Assembly: GCF_021532315.1 (NCBI RefSeq)
Contig: NZ_JAKGAO010000012.1
Location: 293,818 to 357,817 of the forward strand
Direction of reading: 5' to 3'
DNA from: Paenibacillus tarimensis
Lineage (GTDB): Bacteria > Bacillota > Bacilli > Paenibacillales > Paenibacillaceae
Length of the DNA stretch: 64,000 nucleotides
A model generated the notes under the pieces. It was not told the DNA's origin. It did no database searches and saw only the letters and a list, made by a program, of their open reading frames with translations. The translations under genes were made by a program, and so were the position numbers. Below are positions 17,152 through 26,646 of this stretch, one piece after another. Position 1 is the first letter of the stretch. Every line of letters starts with the position of its first letter.

Positions 17152-17691
17152 CTAGTCCTCAATTTGTTCCGGGACATTCAGCAGTTCATCCTTCTCATAT
17201 AAAGCATGCAGCTGCAGCCCCTCCCGCTTCAGCTCTTCCTCCGCCGCAGGATTCCACACGATAACAGCTATTACATCCTCTACGGCTGCGCCACCCTTAC
17301 GAAGCTCGAAAGCCCGCTCAATCAGTTCATCTGTCTCATCTACAAGATCCGTAATCAGACTCACCCGCTTGCCTTCAATACCTATGCCCTCTGCCTGCTT
17401 GCAGGTGCCATAGGGCTCCGCGTGTTTGCGGACAAATGCTGCCGGTATCTGGGATTGCAGAGAGAGTGCGGTCGCTATTGGCACACCACGGACTGCCATT
17501 CCAGCCAGCACGTCAACTCCCGGCGGAATCAGCGGCTCGAGGTAAGCCGCCGCCCGCTTGAGCAGCTTGGGATTGGACTGAAACATGTAGTGGTCAATAT
17601 AGGTATCGGCTAGGCCGCCTGTCTTCAGGCGGTATTGCCCGGTTAATTTGGACAGACTGCAGATCTCCTTTGCCAAGCTCTGTTTATCCAT
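17152..17691 (-). CDS. Orotate phosphoribosyltransferase-like protein with altered PRPP loop
   Basis: A 179-residue protein of the PyrE-type phosphoribosyltransferase fold: GLADTYIDHYMFQSNP matches the OPRT N-terminal substrate region, VLAGMAVRGVPIATALS the diphosphate loop, and FVRKHAEPYGT the catalytic RK..YG segment. The PRPP-binding motif, normally like VEDVITTGGS, here reads ITDLVDETDELIE: the first acidic residue is kept but the Thr-Gly turn is lost. So it may not be an active OPRT. The ATG at 17691 has AAGGAGGGTGAC directly upstream; the longer open frame to 17976 overlaps the lipoprotein gene and is rejected. Confidence 0.75.
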   Translation of the reverse strand: MDKQSLAKEICSLSKLTGQYRLKTGGLADTYIDHYMFQSNPKLLKRAAAYLEPLIPPGVDVLAGMAVRGVPIATALSLQSQIPAAFVRKHAEPYGTCKQAEGIGIEGKRVSLITDLVDETDELIERAFELRKGGAAVEDVIAVIVWNPAAEEELKREGLQLHALYEKDELLNVPEQIED

Positions 17692-17792
17692 TGTCACCCT
17701 CCTTAAGTTCAAGCGATCTAAAGTCAGCTTGCATCCATAACACCCATTACCCGTGTGTACCGAATATGACCAGCAGGCAGTTAATAGACAGA

Positions 17793-17832
17793 AGACCGTG
17801 CAGCCTTGTGAATTCACACTGCTGAACGGTCT
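17793..17832 (-). terminator. Possible terminator of the lipoprotein gene
   Basis: Inverted repeat AGACCGT (17793-17799) / ACGGTCT (17826-17832) with a further CAG/CTG and TGTGAATTCACA inner palindrome. The T-run on the minus strand is short (TTCTG), so it is a weak intrinsic terminator. Confidence 0.45.
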
Positions 17833-17872
17833 GTCTTGGATCGCATTGTGGACTGCTAGAATGCGGCCTAAT

Positions 17873-18784
17873 CTATGAATTGACCAGCGAACCCATCGAT
17901 GTAAAGGCAAGCGTGCCGAATCCTGCTGATGCTTCACCATGCGGCATATTGACGTGGAAGACATAACCCTGGCCATCCACTTCTTTCACGATCATCTCCC
18001 TCGTCAGATCATCGCCTGTACTCACCAGGAACAGGGAAGCATCCCGCATAGATGGATAGATCTCCTCTCCGGTCAACTCCCGGACGTCACCGATTTCCTT
18101 CAGGTCGGTTATGGCTTCCTGGCGCAATTCTTCCAAGTTATAACCGGAGGGCAGCTTCGTAATATCCACATAGTACTCGTTATCAATATCCATAACCAGC
18201 CGGCTCTCCTCAGGCCTGAAGGTGAAGCCTTCGAATATATACAGCGAGTATCCGTCGGCCTCAGCCAGCTTCGCTGTCCGGCTCTCCTTCATCCCTTCCA
18301 TCTCCAGCTCGAAGGCTTGCTCGGATGGCAGCTGAGCGGTTTGGCCGCTCTCAGCCGGATCTGTCTCGCCTCCGCCGCTTGTCTCCGGGGTCTCCTTCCA
18401 CAGCTTGGTCAGCTGCCGCTGCTTAACTGACTCACTGCCTTGAAGCATAAGCTCCGTGTATTCAAACTTCACCTTATCGCCTTCAGCCAGCCCCGCGACC
18501 ACCTCTTCCATGCCCTCAGAGATTTCGTAGGTGTTGGGACCCTCCTCAGTCTCGATTTCAATCGAATGGCTGTCCTGTTGTCCCTTATATATGCCACTAC
18601 CTTGAAGGACAGTATCTTCTCCGGTTTGCCCATCCGGCTGCTCTGCCGGTTCAGTTATGTTCTGGCTGCTGCCGTTGTTTGCTGCGGGAGCGTCCTCCTT
18701 GTTGTTTCCGCTGCAGGCCGATAAAGAAACTGCGAGCAGCATGGCTATCCCCATAGTTATCCATTTGTTGTTGCTTCGGTTCAT
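17873..18784 (-). CDS. Lipoprotein of unknown function
   Basis: A 303-residue lipoprotein. The N-terminus has NRSNNK, a hydrophobic core and the lipobox LSAC with Cys near residue 24. A low-complexity Asn/Gly/Glu-rich linker follows (about 25-60). Then comes a small domain with YKGQQDSHSIEIETEEGPNTYEISEGM...KVKFEYTE, and after a Gly/Glu-rich gap a second domain (about 155-303) rich in beta strands (YSLYIFEGFTFRPEESRLVM, YYVDITKLPSGYNLEELR). I cannot name the family. The ATG at 18784 has GGAGGTG 9 nt upstream; a GTG four codons earlier lies on the ribosome site. It should sit on the outer face of the membrane. Confidence 0.7.
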   Translation of the reverse strand: MNRSNNKWITMGIAMLLAVSLSACSGNNKEDAPAANNGSSQNITEPAEQPDGQTGEDTVLQGSGIYKGQQDSHSIEIETEEGPNTYEISEGMEEVVAGLAEGDKVKFEYTELMLQGSESVKQRQLTKLWKETPETSGGGETDPAESGQTAQLPSEQAFELEMEGMKESRTAKLAEADGYSLYIFEGFTFRPEESRLVMDIDNEYYVDITKLPSGYNLEELRQEAITDLKEIGDVRELTGEEIYPSMRDASLFLVSTGDDLTREMIVKEVDGQGYVFHVNMPHGEASAGFGTLAFTSMGSLVNS

Positions 18785-18852
18785 CTGTATGAACACCTCC
18801 GTAACTATTAACGAATGTGCCCATAAAAAGTTGCAGGCTATACTTGCCTAGT

Positions 18853-21045
18853 TCATTCCACGGCTGTAAACCGGTAAACACGGCTCTCATAATCACCGTG
18901 GAATTGCGGCACCGGAAGACCTGCATACATGAGCTCGTCACCGCCATACTGCTTCCCATCCAGATCAAGACGGTAATTCATGTCCGGGTCCATCCCTTTT
19001 AAGCGGAAGCGGGACAGCGGCGCGTAGGGCTCCTTAAGAACGGACACATATACCGCGAAGGCTTCCCGTTTATCCTTCGAGATAAACATCCAAGCCGTAT
19101 CATTCCCCTCAAACGGGCTCAGCAGGCGGTAAAAATCACCGAATTGCACAAGGTGCCGGATTTCCTTGTACAGCTCCACCTGCTTCTTCACAATCTCATT
19201 ATCCTCCCCGGAGAATTTGGTAAGATCCAGCTCATAGCCGAAGTTGCCGGATAATGCGACATGACCGCGTGTTTCCAGAGGCGTTATACGTCCGACCTGA
19301 TGATTAGGTACTGCCGACACATGTGCGCCCATCGCGCTTACCGGATACACAAGGCTTGTGCCGTACTGGATTTTGAGACGGGAAATGGCGTCCGTATTGT
19401 CACTGGTCCAGGTTTGAGGCATGTAATACAGCATACCTGGATCGAAGCGCCCGCCGCCTCCCGAGCAGCTCTCAAACAAAATATGCGGGAAGGCGCTTGT
19501 AATGCGCTCCAGTACACTGTACAGGCCAAGCATATAGCGGTGAGCCGTCTCGCGCTGACGCTCCGGCGGAAGAAGAGCCGAGCCGATCTCCGTCATATTG
19601 CGGTTCATATCCCATTTGACATACGTTATAGGCGCGCTTGCCAAAATATCCGATACCGCCTGAACAATATAATCTTGTACATCCTTCCGGGACAGATCCA
19701 GAATCAGCTGCTCGCGCGCCTTTGTCCGGCGGCGGCCTTCTACATGAAGACACCAGTCCGGATGCTTTCGGTACAGCTCGCTCTGCGGTGAAACCATCTC
19801 CGGCTCAAACCAGAGCCCGAACTGCATCTCCATGCTCCGCACGCGTTCCACAAGATCCTCCAGGCCGTTCGGCAGCTTTCCCCGGTCCACGAACCAGTCG
19901 CCAAGCGATGACGTGTCGTCATCTCGCTTGCCGAACCAGCCGTCATCAAGCACGAACAGCTCAATGCCGAGCTCCTTGCCCGCCTTCGCGATGGATTCGA
20001 TTTTATCCGCATTGAAATTGAAATACGTGGCTTCCCAGTTGTTTACCAGTATCGGTCTGGTCTGATCCCGGAACACTCCCCTGCAAAGCCTGGAACGATA
20101 GAGATCATGATAGGTTCGCGACATCCCCCCAAGACCTTCATGCGAGTGCACCATGACAACCTCCGGTGTCTGCAGCGAAGCTCCAGGTTCAAGCCGCCAG
20201 CCGAAATCAAAAGGGTTAAGCCCCATAAACAGCCGGGCGCTGTGAAACTGATCCACCTCCACCCCCGCAAGGAAGCTTCCGCTGTACACCAGGCTGATGC
20301 CGTACACATCGCCATGGTCCTCATCCGCACCATTGGCCATCAGGGCGAGAAACGGGTTTTGTACGTGGCTGCTTGCTCCTCTGCGGCTCTCGACGGACTG
20401 CATGCCCGGCACCAGCTTGCGCTTGTGCAGATAACGTTCCCGCGCCCAGGCACCGGACAGCTGCACCATTTCATACTGGTCATGAGCAAAATCCAGACTC
20501 ATACTGAGCGCCCGCTTAAGCTGCAGTACCCCGCTGCCGTCATTCACCAGCCTGGCGGAGCGGGTAATAGCATCCAGGTTCTCGAACACGGTATAGGTCA
20601 ACACAACGCGGAGACCGCTGTATGCGTCCTTAAGCGTCAGTTCAAGCGTCTCAGCCTCTTCCTCGTTTTCCACATAAGTAGACGGCAGGCCCTCAAGACC
20701 AGGCTTCCCTTTTTGAATGACATGGGAGTCATAGATCAGCTCCGCAACGGTTGTACCGTCAGGCAGTTCGATCTGGTAAGCAGGATTTCGAAAATCCGAA
20801 CTCCCGTAGCCCGGATACTCCTGTGGAAGTGTATCAAGGGACAGGGCCGGGTTGTCATCAGCTGTACTAGGGCTAAAAGAGGCACGCGGAGTCAGCTCCA
20901 GCAGATGTTCCAGCCTCGTACCCCGCACCCGTCTGCCCCAGTACAGATGCGCCGGGTAGCCTCTGCCGACTATCTGAAACACATAACTGTTATTGCGGGC
21001 CTGCAGATGGAACAATTGCCGCTGTGAATCAACATGAATACCCAT
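18853..21045 (-). CDS. Alpha-galactosidase, GH36
   Basis: A 730-residue GH36 enzyme that removes alpha-1,6-galactose from raffinose-type sugars and galactomannan oligomers. The nucleophile is D479 in YVKWDMNRNM and the acid/base D549 in TWTSDNTDA, one off the numbering I recall for Geobacillus AgaA/AgaB. LFVLDDGWFGKR and FESCSGGGGRFDPG are the substrate-pocket signatures. N-terminal beta-supersandwich, TIM barrel and C-terminal beta domain are all present. No signal peptide. GGAGGAATAACT precedes the ATG. It is the second gene after the LacI regulator (104 bp gap, same strand), so probably autoregulated as an operon. Confidence 0.94.
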   Translation of the reverse strand: MGIHVDSQRQLFHLQARNNSYVFQIVGRGYPAHLYWGRRVRGTRLEHLLELTPRASFSPSTADDNPALSLDTLPQEYPGYGSSDFRNPAYQIELPDGTTVAELIYDSHVIQKGKPGLEGLPSTYVENEEEAETLELTLKDAYSGLRVVLTYTVFENLDAITRSARLVNDGSGVLQLKRALSMSLDFAHDQYEMVQLSGAWARERYLHKRKLVPGMQSVESRRGASSHVQNPFLALMANGADEDHGDVYGISLVYSGSFLAGVEVDQFHSARLFMGLNPFDFGWRLEPGASLQTPEVVMVHSHEGLGGMSRTYHDLYRSRLCRGVFRDQTRPILVNNWEATYFNFNADKIESIAKAGKELGIELFVLDDGWFGKRDDDTSSLGDWFVDRGKLPNGLEDLVERVRSMEMQFGLWFEPEMVSPQSELYRKHPDWCLHVEGRRRTKAREQLILDLSRKDVQDYIVQAVSDILASAPITYVKWDMNRNMTEIGSALLPPERQRETAHRYMLGLYSVLERITSAFPHILFESCSGGGGRFDPGMLYYMPQTWTSDNTDAISRLKIQYGTSLVYPVSAMGAHVSAVPNHQVGRITPLETRGHVALSGNFGYELDLTKFSGEDNEIVKKQVELYKEIRHLVQFGDFYRLLSPFEGNDTAWMFISKDKREAFAVYVSVLKEPYAPLSRFRLKGMDPDMNYRLDLDGKQYGGDELMYAGLPVPQFHGDYESRVYRFTAVE

Positions 21046-21149
21046 AGTTATTCCTCCAATGATGTGGATTTGCGGGGGCTGAACACTATTACAGGAAACA
21101 GCCCGCCGAGGCTAAATAATCATCGCCTTCAATATACAGCCTTCGAGAT

Positions 21150-22196
<1,047 letters not shown>

Positions 22197-22224
22197 TCAC
22201 CGCCATTCTATTTCAAACCTTTTG

Positions 22225-22262
22225 TTTAGTTAACAATTTTACTAAAACTCGAATTTAGTTTA
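22225..22262. promoter_or_regulatory. Candidate LacI-type operators upstream of lacI-GH36
   Basis: TTTAGT (22225-22230) and ACTAAA (22241-22246) form an inverted repeat, and TTTAGTTAA (22225) recurs as TTTAGTTTA (22254), 29 bp apart. CTAAA/TTTAG around 22242-22258 gives a second inverted pair. Such repeats just upstream of a LacI gene suggest autoregulation; no binding data. Confidence 0.4.
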
Positions 22263-22280
22263 CCAAATAACTGAGTTTGT

Positions 22281-22294
22281 TGCAAGCGTTTACT
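22281..22294 (+). promoter_or_regulatory. cre box upstream of lacI-GH36
   Basis: TGCAAGCGTTTACT matches 13 of 14 positions of the cre consensus TGWAARCGYTWNCW (mismatch at position 3). It lies about 90 bp upstream of the repressor start, so CcpA may repress the alpha-galactoside operon when glucose is present. Confidence 0.6.
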
Positions 22295-22306
22295 AGAAAG
22301 CATAAA

Positions 22307-22348
22307 AAAGCAGCCCCAATCGGATTGGATCCTTCATGGGGCTGCTTT
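22307..22348 (-). terminator. Rho-independent terminator of the transketolase-transaldolase unit
   Basis: AAAGCAGCCCCA (22307-22318) pairs with TGGGGCTGCTTT (22337-22348) over 12 bases; on the minus strand it is followed by a TTTTT run. It lies 43 nt past the transaldolase stop. Confidence 0.9.
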
Positions 22349-22390
22349 GGTCATACTCGTTATACTTTATCTAAGTAAATCTGTTTGTTA

Positions 22391-23047
22391 TTAGAACTGG
22401 CCTTGCTTTGCGTCTTCCCAGTCTTTCAGGAAGCGTTCAATGCCCGCATCGGTCAGCGGATGATTAGCCATCGATTCAATAACTTTATAAGGTACTGTCG
22501 CGATATCTGCACCTACAGCAGCCGCTTCAATAATATGTGTCGTGTTGCGGACGCTCGCTGAGATAATTTCGCTCTCGATGTTGCCCGCTACGAAGATTTG
22601 ACGGATTTCTTTGATCAAGTTGATACCAACCTGATTGATATCGTCCAGACGGCCGATGAAAGGCGAAACATACGTTGCACCTGCACGGGCAGCCAGGAGC
22701 GCCTGCGGCGAGCTGAAGATCAGGGTTACGTTTGTCTTGATGCCAAGCTCTCTGAATTTCGAAGTCGCCTTCAAGCCCTCAAGTGTCATAGGGAGCTTGA
22801 TGACAATGCCAGGGCCGATTTCTGCCAGCTTCTTGCCCTGCTCAACCATTTCGTCGGCTTTAAGGGAGATAACTTCAGCGCTGACTGGAATGTCGCCTAC
22901 AACCGAAATAATTTCTTTTACGACGGTGAAGAAGTCCCTGCCTTCCTTCGCGATCAGGGAAGGATTCGTCGTTACACCGGAGATAACGCCCAGCTCGTGT
23001 GCCTTGCGGATTTCCTCAACATTAGCCGTATCAATAAACAATTTCAT
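22391..23047 (-). CDS. tal: Transaldolase / fructose-6-phosphate aldolase family
   Basis: A 218-residue small transaldolase of the MipB/TalC type. It moves a dihydroxyacetone unit between sugar phosphates in the pentose phosphate pathway. [28 protein letters not shown] and the Schiff-base lysine K84 in IVIKLPMT are clear; [25 protein letters not shown] follows in pieces. As in other Bacillus TalC-like proteins, sequence cannot fully separate transaldolase from F6P aldolase. It lies 93 bp downstream of transketolase in the same direction and is very likely co-transcribed. Confidence 0.93.
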   Translation of the reverse strand: MKLFIDTANVEEIRKAHELGVISGVTTNPSLIAKEGRDFFTVVKEIISVVGDIPVSAEVISLKADEMVEQGKKLAEIGPGIVIKLPMTLEGLKATSKFRELGIKTNVTLIFSSPQALLAARAGATYVSPFIGRLDDINQVGINLIKEIRQIFVAGNIESEIISASVRNTTHIIEAAAVGADIATVPYKVIESMANHPLTDAGIERFLKDWEDAKQGQF

Positions 23048-23140
23048 GGTTTATCCCTCTTTTCCAATTATTATGGTCACCTATTATTCTAGGACAACTT
23101 TCATCAAGATGCAAAGGCTGCTAAAGTCCTTTACAGAAAA

Positions 23141-25162
23141 CTAATTAAAGAAACGCGATTTGATCTGCTGGATAACGCCATCGACCGTAAAGCCGTACTC
23201 GGAAATAACGCGAGCCGCTTTCGCCGAGGCGCCGAATTTGCGAATGCCGATCTGAAGCTTGCTGCCGCTGATGACGTCGTCCCAGCCGGCTGGATATGCC
23301 ATCTCGATAACAACGTTCTTCTCTATTTCAGGAAGAACAACGGAATTACGGTATTCCTCGGACTGTGCCTCAAATAGCTCACGGCTTGGCATGCTGATGA
23401 CACGAACGCCGATGCCTTCCTCCGCAAGCTTTGCGCGAACGTCCATCGCCAGGCTGACCTCAGAGCCAGTAGCCACGATTTGTACCTGTGGCTGCCCGTT
23501 CTCAGCATCAGCCAACACATAGCCGCCCTTCGCTACGCCTTCGCGAGCCAGCGTCTTCGTGCCTTCCATCACAGGCAGGTTCTGACGGGTAAGCGCCATA
23601 ACGAACGGGCCTTCCTTCGCCTGCAGGGCGTAATGCCATGCAGCGGATGTTTCATTCGCATCTGCCGGACGGAACAGCGTCAGATCAGGAATCATTCGCA
23701 GAGACGGAATCTGTTCAATCGGCTGGTGAGTAGGACCATCTTCGCCAACGGCGATGCTGTCGTGTGTAAATACATAGACGACAGGCTGCTTCATTAATGC
23801 AGACAGCCGGATTGCGCCGCGCAGGTAGTCACTGAAAACAAGGAACGTACCGCCGTAAACCTTCAAGCCTCCGTGCAGCGCCATGCCGTTAAGTGCGGCT
23901 CCCATTGCAAATTCCCGAACACCGAACCAGAGATTGCGGCCTTCATAGCTGTCCGAACTGAAATTGCCATACTTGTTCATTGCGGTCATGTTCGAGCTTG
24001 CAAGGTCAGCTGATCCGCCTACAAGCTGAGGAACACGGTCAGCGAGAGCCTGAATTGCCTTGCCTGAAGCTACGCGGGTCGAGATATGGCTGCCGTCTGC
24101 TTCGTATACCGGAAGATCGGCATCCCATCCCTCTGGCAGCTCACCCTTGATAAGCTGCTCGAACTGGGCAGCTTCTGCAGGGAACGCTTGACGGTAACGG
24201 TTCAGCAGTTCTTCCCATTTCGCCTGCTCCGCTGCACCGGTTTCCTTCACTTTAGCGAAGTCCTGGTATACTTCGTCCGGTACATGGAAGTCTGGTTCCA
24301 GCGGCCAGCCGAGCGCTTCCTTGGTCAGCTTGAGCTCTTCCTGTCCGAGGGGGCTGCCGTGCGTGCCGCCATGTCCGCCCTTGCCTGCCTTGTTCGGGCT
24401 GCCATATCCGATTGTTGTCTTAATTTCGATTAAAGTCGGGCGGCCGGTTTCCGCTTTTGCCTGCTCGATTGCAGCCGATATTGCAGCTACGTCATTCTGC
24501 TCATCCACCCGCAAGTAATGCCAGCCATACGATTCGAACCTGCCCTTGATATCTTCCGAGAAGGACATGTTCAACTCGCCGTCCAGCGAAATATCATTGG
24601 AGTCATACAGAACGACCAGCTTGCCCAGCTTCAAATGGCCGGCCAAGGAAGCGGCTTCGCCCGCCACGCCTTCCATAAGATCGCCATCGCCGCAGATCGT
24701 ATATGTGTAATGGTCAACCAGCTGGTAGCCTTCACGGTTATATACGGCACCAAGATGCGCTTCAGCCATCGCCATGCCGACTGCCATGGCAAAGCCCTGC
24801 CCGAGCGGGCCTGTCGTTGCTTCCACACCAGCCGTATGGCCGAATTCCGGATGGCCCGGCGTTCTGCTTCCCCATTGGCGAAACGCTTTCAAATCCTCCA
24901 AAGTCAGGTCGTAACCGCTCAGGTGCAGCAGACTGTACAGCAGCATGGAGCCATGTCCTGCGGACAATACGAACCGGTCGCGGTTGAACCATTCCGGATT
25001 GGCTGGATTGTGCTTCATCTGACGGGTCCACAGCGTATAGCCCATAGGCGCCGCCCCCATTGGCATGCCGGGATGACCCATTTGAGCTTTCTCCACGGCA
25101 TCGATCGTCAGAGTTCTGATCGCATTGATGCTTAACGTTTCAATCGAGCTTGTCGAAATCAA
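23141..25162 (-). CDS. tkt: Transketolase
   Basis: A 673-residue transketolase, full length. It transfers two-carbon units with thiamine diphosphate in the pentose phosphate pathway. N-terminal ThDP-binding domain: [30 protein letters not shown], and [20 protein letters not shown] (GDG...N-type motif). Middle Pyr domain: [40 protein letters not shown]-terminal domain ends [15 protein letters not shown]. The start is a TTG at 25162 with AAAGGAGG 7 nt upstream; no better ATG exists. A LysR regulator is divergent from it, which is unusual for a housekeeping transketolase and hints at regulated expression. Confidence 0.96.
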   Translation of the reverse strand: MISTSSIETLSINAIRTLTIDAVEKAQMGHPGMPMGAAPMGYTLWTRQMKHNPANPEWFNRDRFVLSAGHGSMLLYSLLHLSGYDLTLEDLKAFRQWGSRTPGHPEFGHTAGVEATTGPLGQGFAMAVGMAMAEAHLGAVYNREGYQLVDHYTYTICGDGDLMEGVAGEAASLAGHLKLGKLVVLYDSNDISLDGELNMSFSEDIKGRFESYGWHYLRVDEQNDVAAISAAIEQAKAETGRPTLIEIKTTIGYGSPNKAGKGGHGGTHGSPLGQEELKLTKEALGWPLEPDFHVPDEVYQDFAKVKETGAAEQAKWEELLNRYRQAFPAEAAQFEQLIKGELPEGWDADLPVYEADGSHISTRVASGKAIQALADRVPQLVGGSADLASSNMTAMNKYGNFSSDSYEGRNLWFGVREFAMGAALNGMALHGGLKVYGGTFLVFSDYLRGAIRLSALMKQPVVYVFTHDSIAVGEDGPTHQPIEQIPSLRMIPDLTLFRPADANETSAAWHYALQAKEGPFVMALTRQNLPVMEGTKTLAREGVAKGGYVLADAENGQPQVQIVATGSEVSLAMDVRAKLAEEGIGVRVISMPSRELFEAQSEEYRNSVVLPEIEKNVVIEMAYPAGWDDVISGSKLQIGIRKFGASAKAARVISEYGFTVDGVIQQIKSRFFN

Positions 25163-25207
25163 CTTGTTTCCTCCTTTAACAACTGTTGATGCACCACTCC
25201 TGCCTCT

Positions 25208-25213
25208 ATTATA
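25208..25213 (-). promoter_or_regulatory. -10 element of the transketolase promoter
   Basis: On the minus strand this reads TATAAT. The -35 region expected 17 nt upstream is a poor match and overlaps the first ACCAGCTATA repeat (25222-25231), as in promoters that need an activator such as a LysR protein. Confidence 0.5.
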
Positions 25214-25221
25214 ATGATTGC

Positions 25222-25262
25222 ACCAGCTATATACGTAATTAATAATTCAAATACCAGCTATA
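25222..25262. promoter_or_regulatory. Direct repeat between divergent tkt and LysR genes (candidate LysR operator)
   Basis: ACCAGCTATA occurs at 25222-25231 and again at 25253-25262, 31 bp start to start, close to three helical turns. The AT-rich spacer includes AATTAATAATT. The position over the tkt -35 region and just before the lysR ribosome site fits a LysR-type regulator that acts on both genes. Confidence 0.45.
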
Positions 25263-25274
25263 GAAGGTGTCTAT

Positions 25275-26156
25275 ATGATCAACTTTGAGTTATACAAGGT
25301 ATTTTATTTGACCGCCCAGCTTGGGAGCTTGTCCAAAGCCGCAAAGGCCTTATATATTACTCAGCCCAGTGTCAGCCATGCGATCAAGCAGCTGGAGGAG
25401 GGCTTCGGCCTGGAGCTCTTCTCCCGTACCTCCAAAGGCGTGGTGCTTACCAAGGAGGGGCAAGTCCTTCACTCCTACGTGGAGCAGGCCTTTACTTTCC
25501 TCTCCCTCGCTGAGGATAAGATGTCCGAGCTTAAGAATTTGGAGGGCGGAGAGCTCCGTATAGGGGGAAGCGATTCACTGTGCAAGCATTATCTGCTGCC
25601 CTATCTTGAAGTCTTTCATGCCCAGCATCCGAATGTAAAAATCCATCTGGTTCACGGCACGACACCCGAAATCGTCACCTATCTGAAGGAAGGCAAAATT
25701 GATCTGGGAGTTGTACGCATGCCGGTCAACGATATCCAGTTAGAGGTCCGGGAAGGCATCCTGATTCAGGACTGCTTCGTCGCCGGTTCAAAGTACAGGG
25801 AGCTGGCCGGGCAAATTCTTTCCCTCGAGAAGCTGCTTGACTATCCGATCATTCTCTTCTCCCGCAACAGTCACTCCCGCTATGCCATCACCGGCTTGTT
25901 CCGTGACCACGGACTGGTGCTGGCTCCGGAATTTGAACTGGGCAGTGTCGACCTGCTGATTGAATTTGCCAAGACCGGACTCGGCATCTCTTATGTAACC
26001 AAGCAATTTGTGACGAAGGAGCTGGAAGAAGAAAGTCTGTTCGAAATCAAGCTGGATGTGCCGATTCCGCAGTCGAGGGTAGGCATTATCACACTCAAGA
26101 ACATGCCCCTCACCAGCGCGGCATCAACCTTTATCGAGCGTATCCCGTTGAATTGA
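25275..26156 (+). CDS. LysR family transcriptional regulator
   Basis: A 293-residue LysR protein. The winged helix-turn-helix is at residues 1-60 (GSLSKAAKALYITQPSVSHA, then FSRTSKGVVLTKEG), a linker helix follows, and the effector domain (about 92-290) is of the two-lobed type (GELRIGGSDSLCKHYLLPYL, LKEGKIDLGVVRMPV, TGLGISYVTKQF). AGAAGGTG precedes the ATG. It is divergent from transketolase with 112 bp between start codons; LysR proteins usually control the divergent neighbour, so a role in pentose phosphate flux is plausible. The effector is unknown. Confidence 0.88.
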   Translation: MINFELYKVFYLTAQLGSLSKAAKALYITQPSVSHAIKQLEEGFGLELFSRTSKGVVLTKEGQVLHSYVEQAFTFLSLAEDKMSELKNLEGGELRIGGSDSLCKHYLLPYLEVFHAQHPNVKIHLVHGTTPEIVTYLKEGKIDLGVVRMPVNDIQLEVREGILIQDCFVAGSKYRELAGQILSLEKLLDYPIILFSRNSHSRYAITGLFRDHGLVLAPEFELGSVDLLIEFAKTGLGISYVTKQFVTKELEEESLFEIKLDVPIPQSRVGIITLKNMPLTSAASTFIERIPLN

Positions 26157-26223
26157 GCTGATCTTCCGGTACTAGGTACGTAAGCTGGTCACCTTGCAGC
26201 TTGGATCCGCTGCCTCAGACAAG

Positions 26224-26260
26224 AAGAGACGCCCAGTACTGTAAGCACCGGGCGTCTCTT
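26224..26260. terminator. Bidirectional terminator
   Basis: AAGAGACGCCC (26224-26234) pairs with GGGCGTCTCTT (26250-26260), followed by ATCC. It lies between converging LysR and DUF6171 genes. Confidence 0.75.
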
Positions 26261-26273
26261 ATCCATGTAAGTA

Positions 26274-26537
26274 TTATTGCCATCTGCTGCCCGCCGGATT
26301 AGGGCAGGTCTTGTCCGCAAGCTTCGCTCTCACCCGAACAATACAGCCGCAAAACTTGCAGGTATGGCCAAATGACAGCGACTCGCAGCTGCTGCAGGAA
26401 GCAAGCCTTTGCTCATACACGTCATCGGAAACGCAGTCGAAGCCTCTTGAATCGAGCTTGTTAACCATTGCCTCAATCTGTGCTTCGCTGACCTGCACAT
26501 CTCTGGAGCAGCCTTTGCAGCCGTCCGTTCTCTCCAT
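26274..26537 (-). CDS. Small cysteine-rich protein, DUF6171 type
   Basis: An 87-residue protein with CKGC, CSSC, C.FCGC and a later single Cys (KTCPNP): enough Cys pairs for two zinc sites. The pattern and length match the DUF6171 family of Bacilli, which has no known function. GGGAGG precedes the ATG. It is 109 bp downstream of the esterase on the same strand and may be the last gene of that unit. Confidence 0.7.
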   Translation of the reverse strand: MERTDGCKGCSRDVQVSEAQIEAMVNKLDSRGFDCVSDDVYEQRLASCSSCESLSFGHTCKFCGCIVRVRAKLADKTCPNPAGSRWQ

Positions 26538-26646
26538 CTCTGATGCCTCCCAACCATACTTTATCCCGCTCCAGAAATTTCAGTTAGCGGTAGAAGCAGT
26601 CCATATGTCCTCATTATACAGGAAACAAGCAGACCGGGAAGCGGTA

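Noticed and set aside
17692..17976. 95-residue N-terminal extension of the OPRT-like frame
   Set aside because: It overlaps the upstream lipoprotein gene, has an odd Cys/Trp-rich make-up, and the ATG at 17691 has a strong ribosome site and fits the family N-terminus.
20107..21027. 306-codon open frame on the plus strand
   Set aside because: Antisense shadow of the GH36 gene, no family match.
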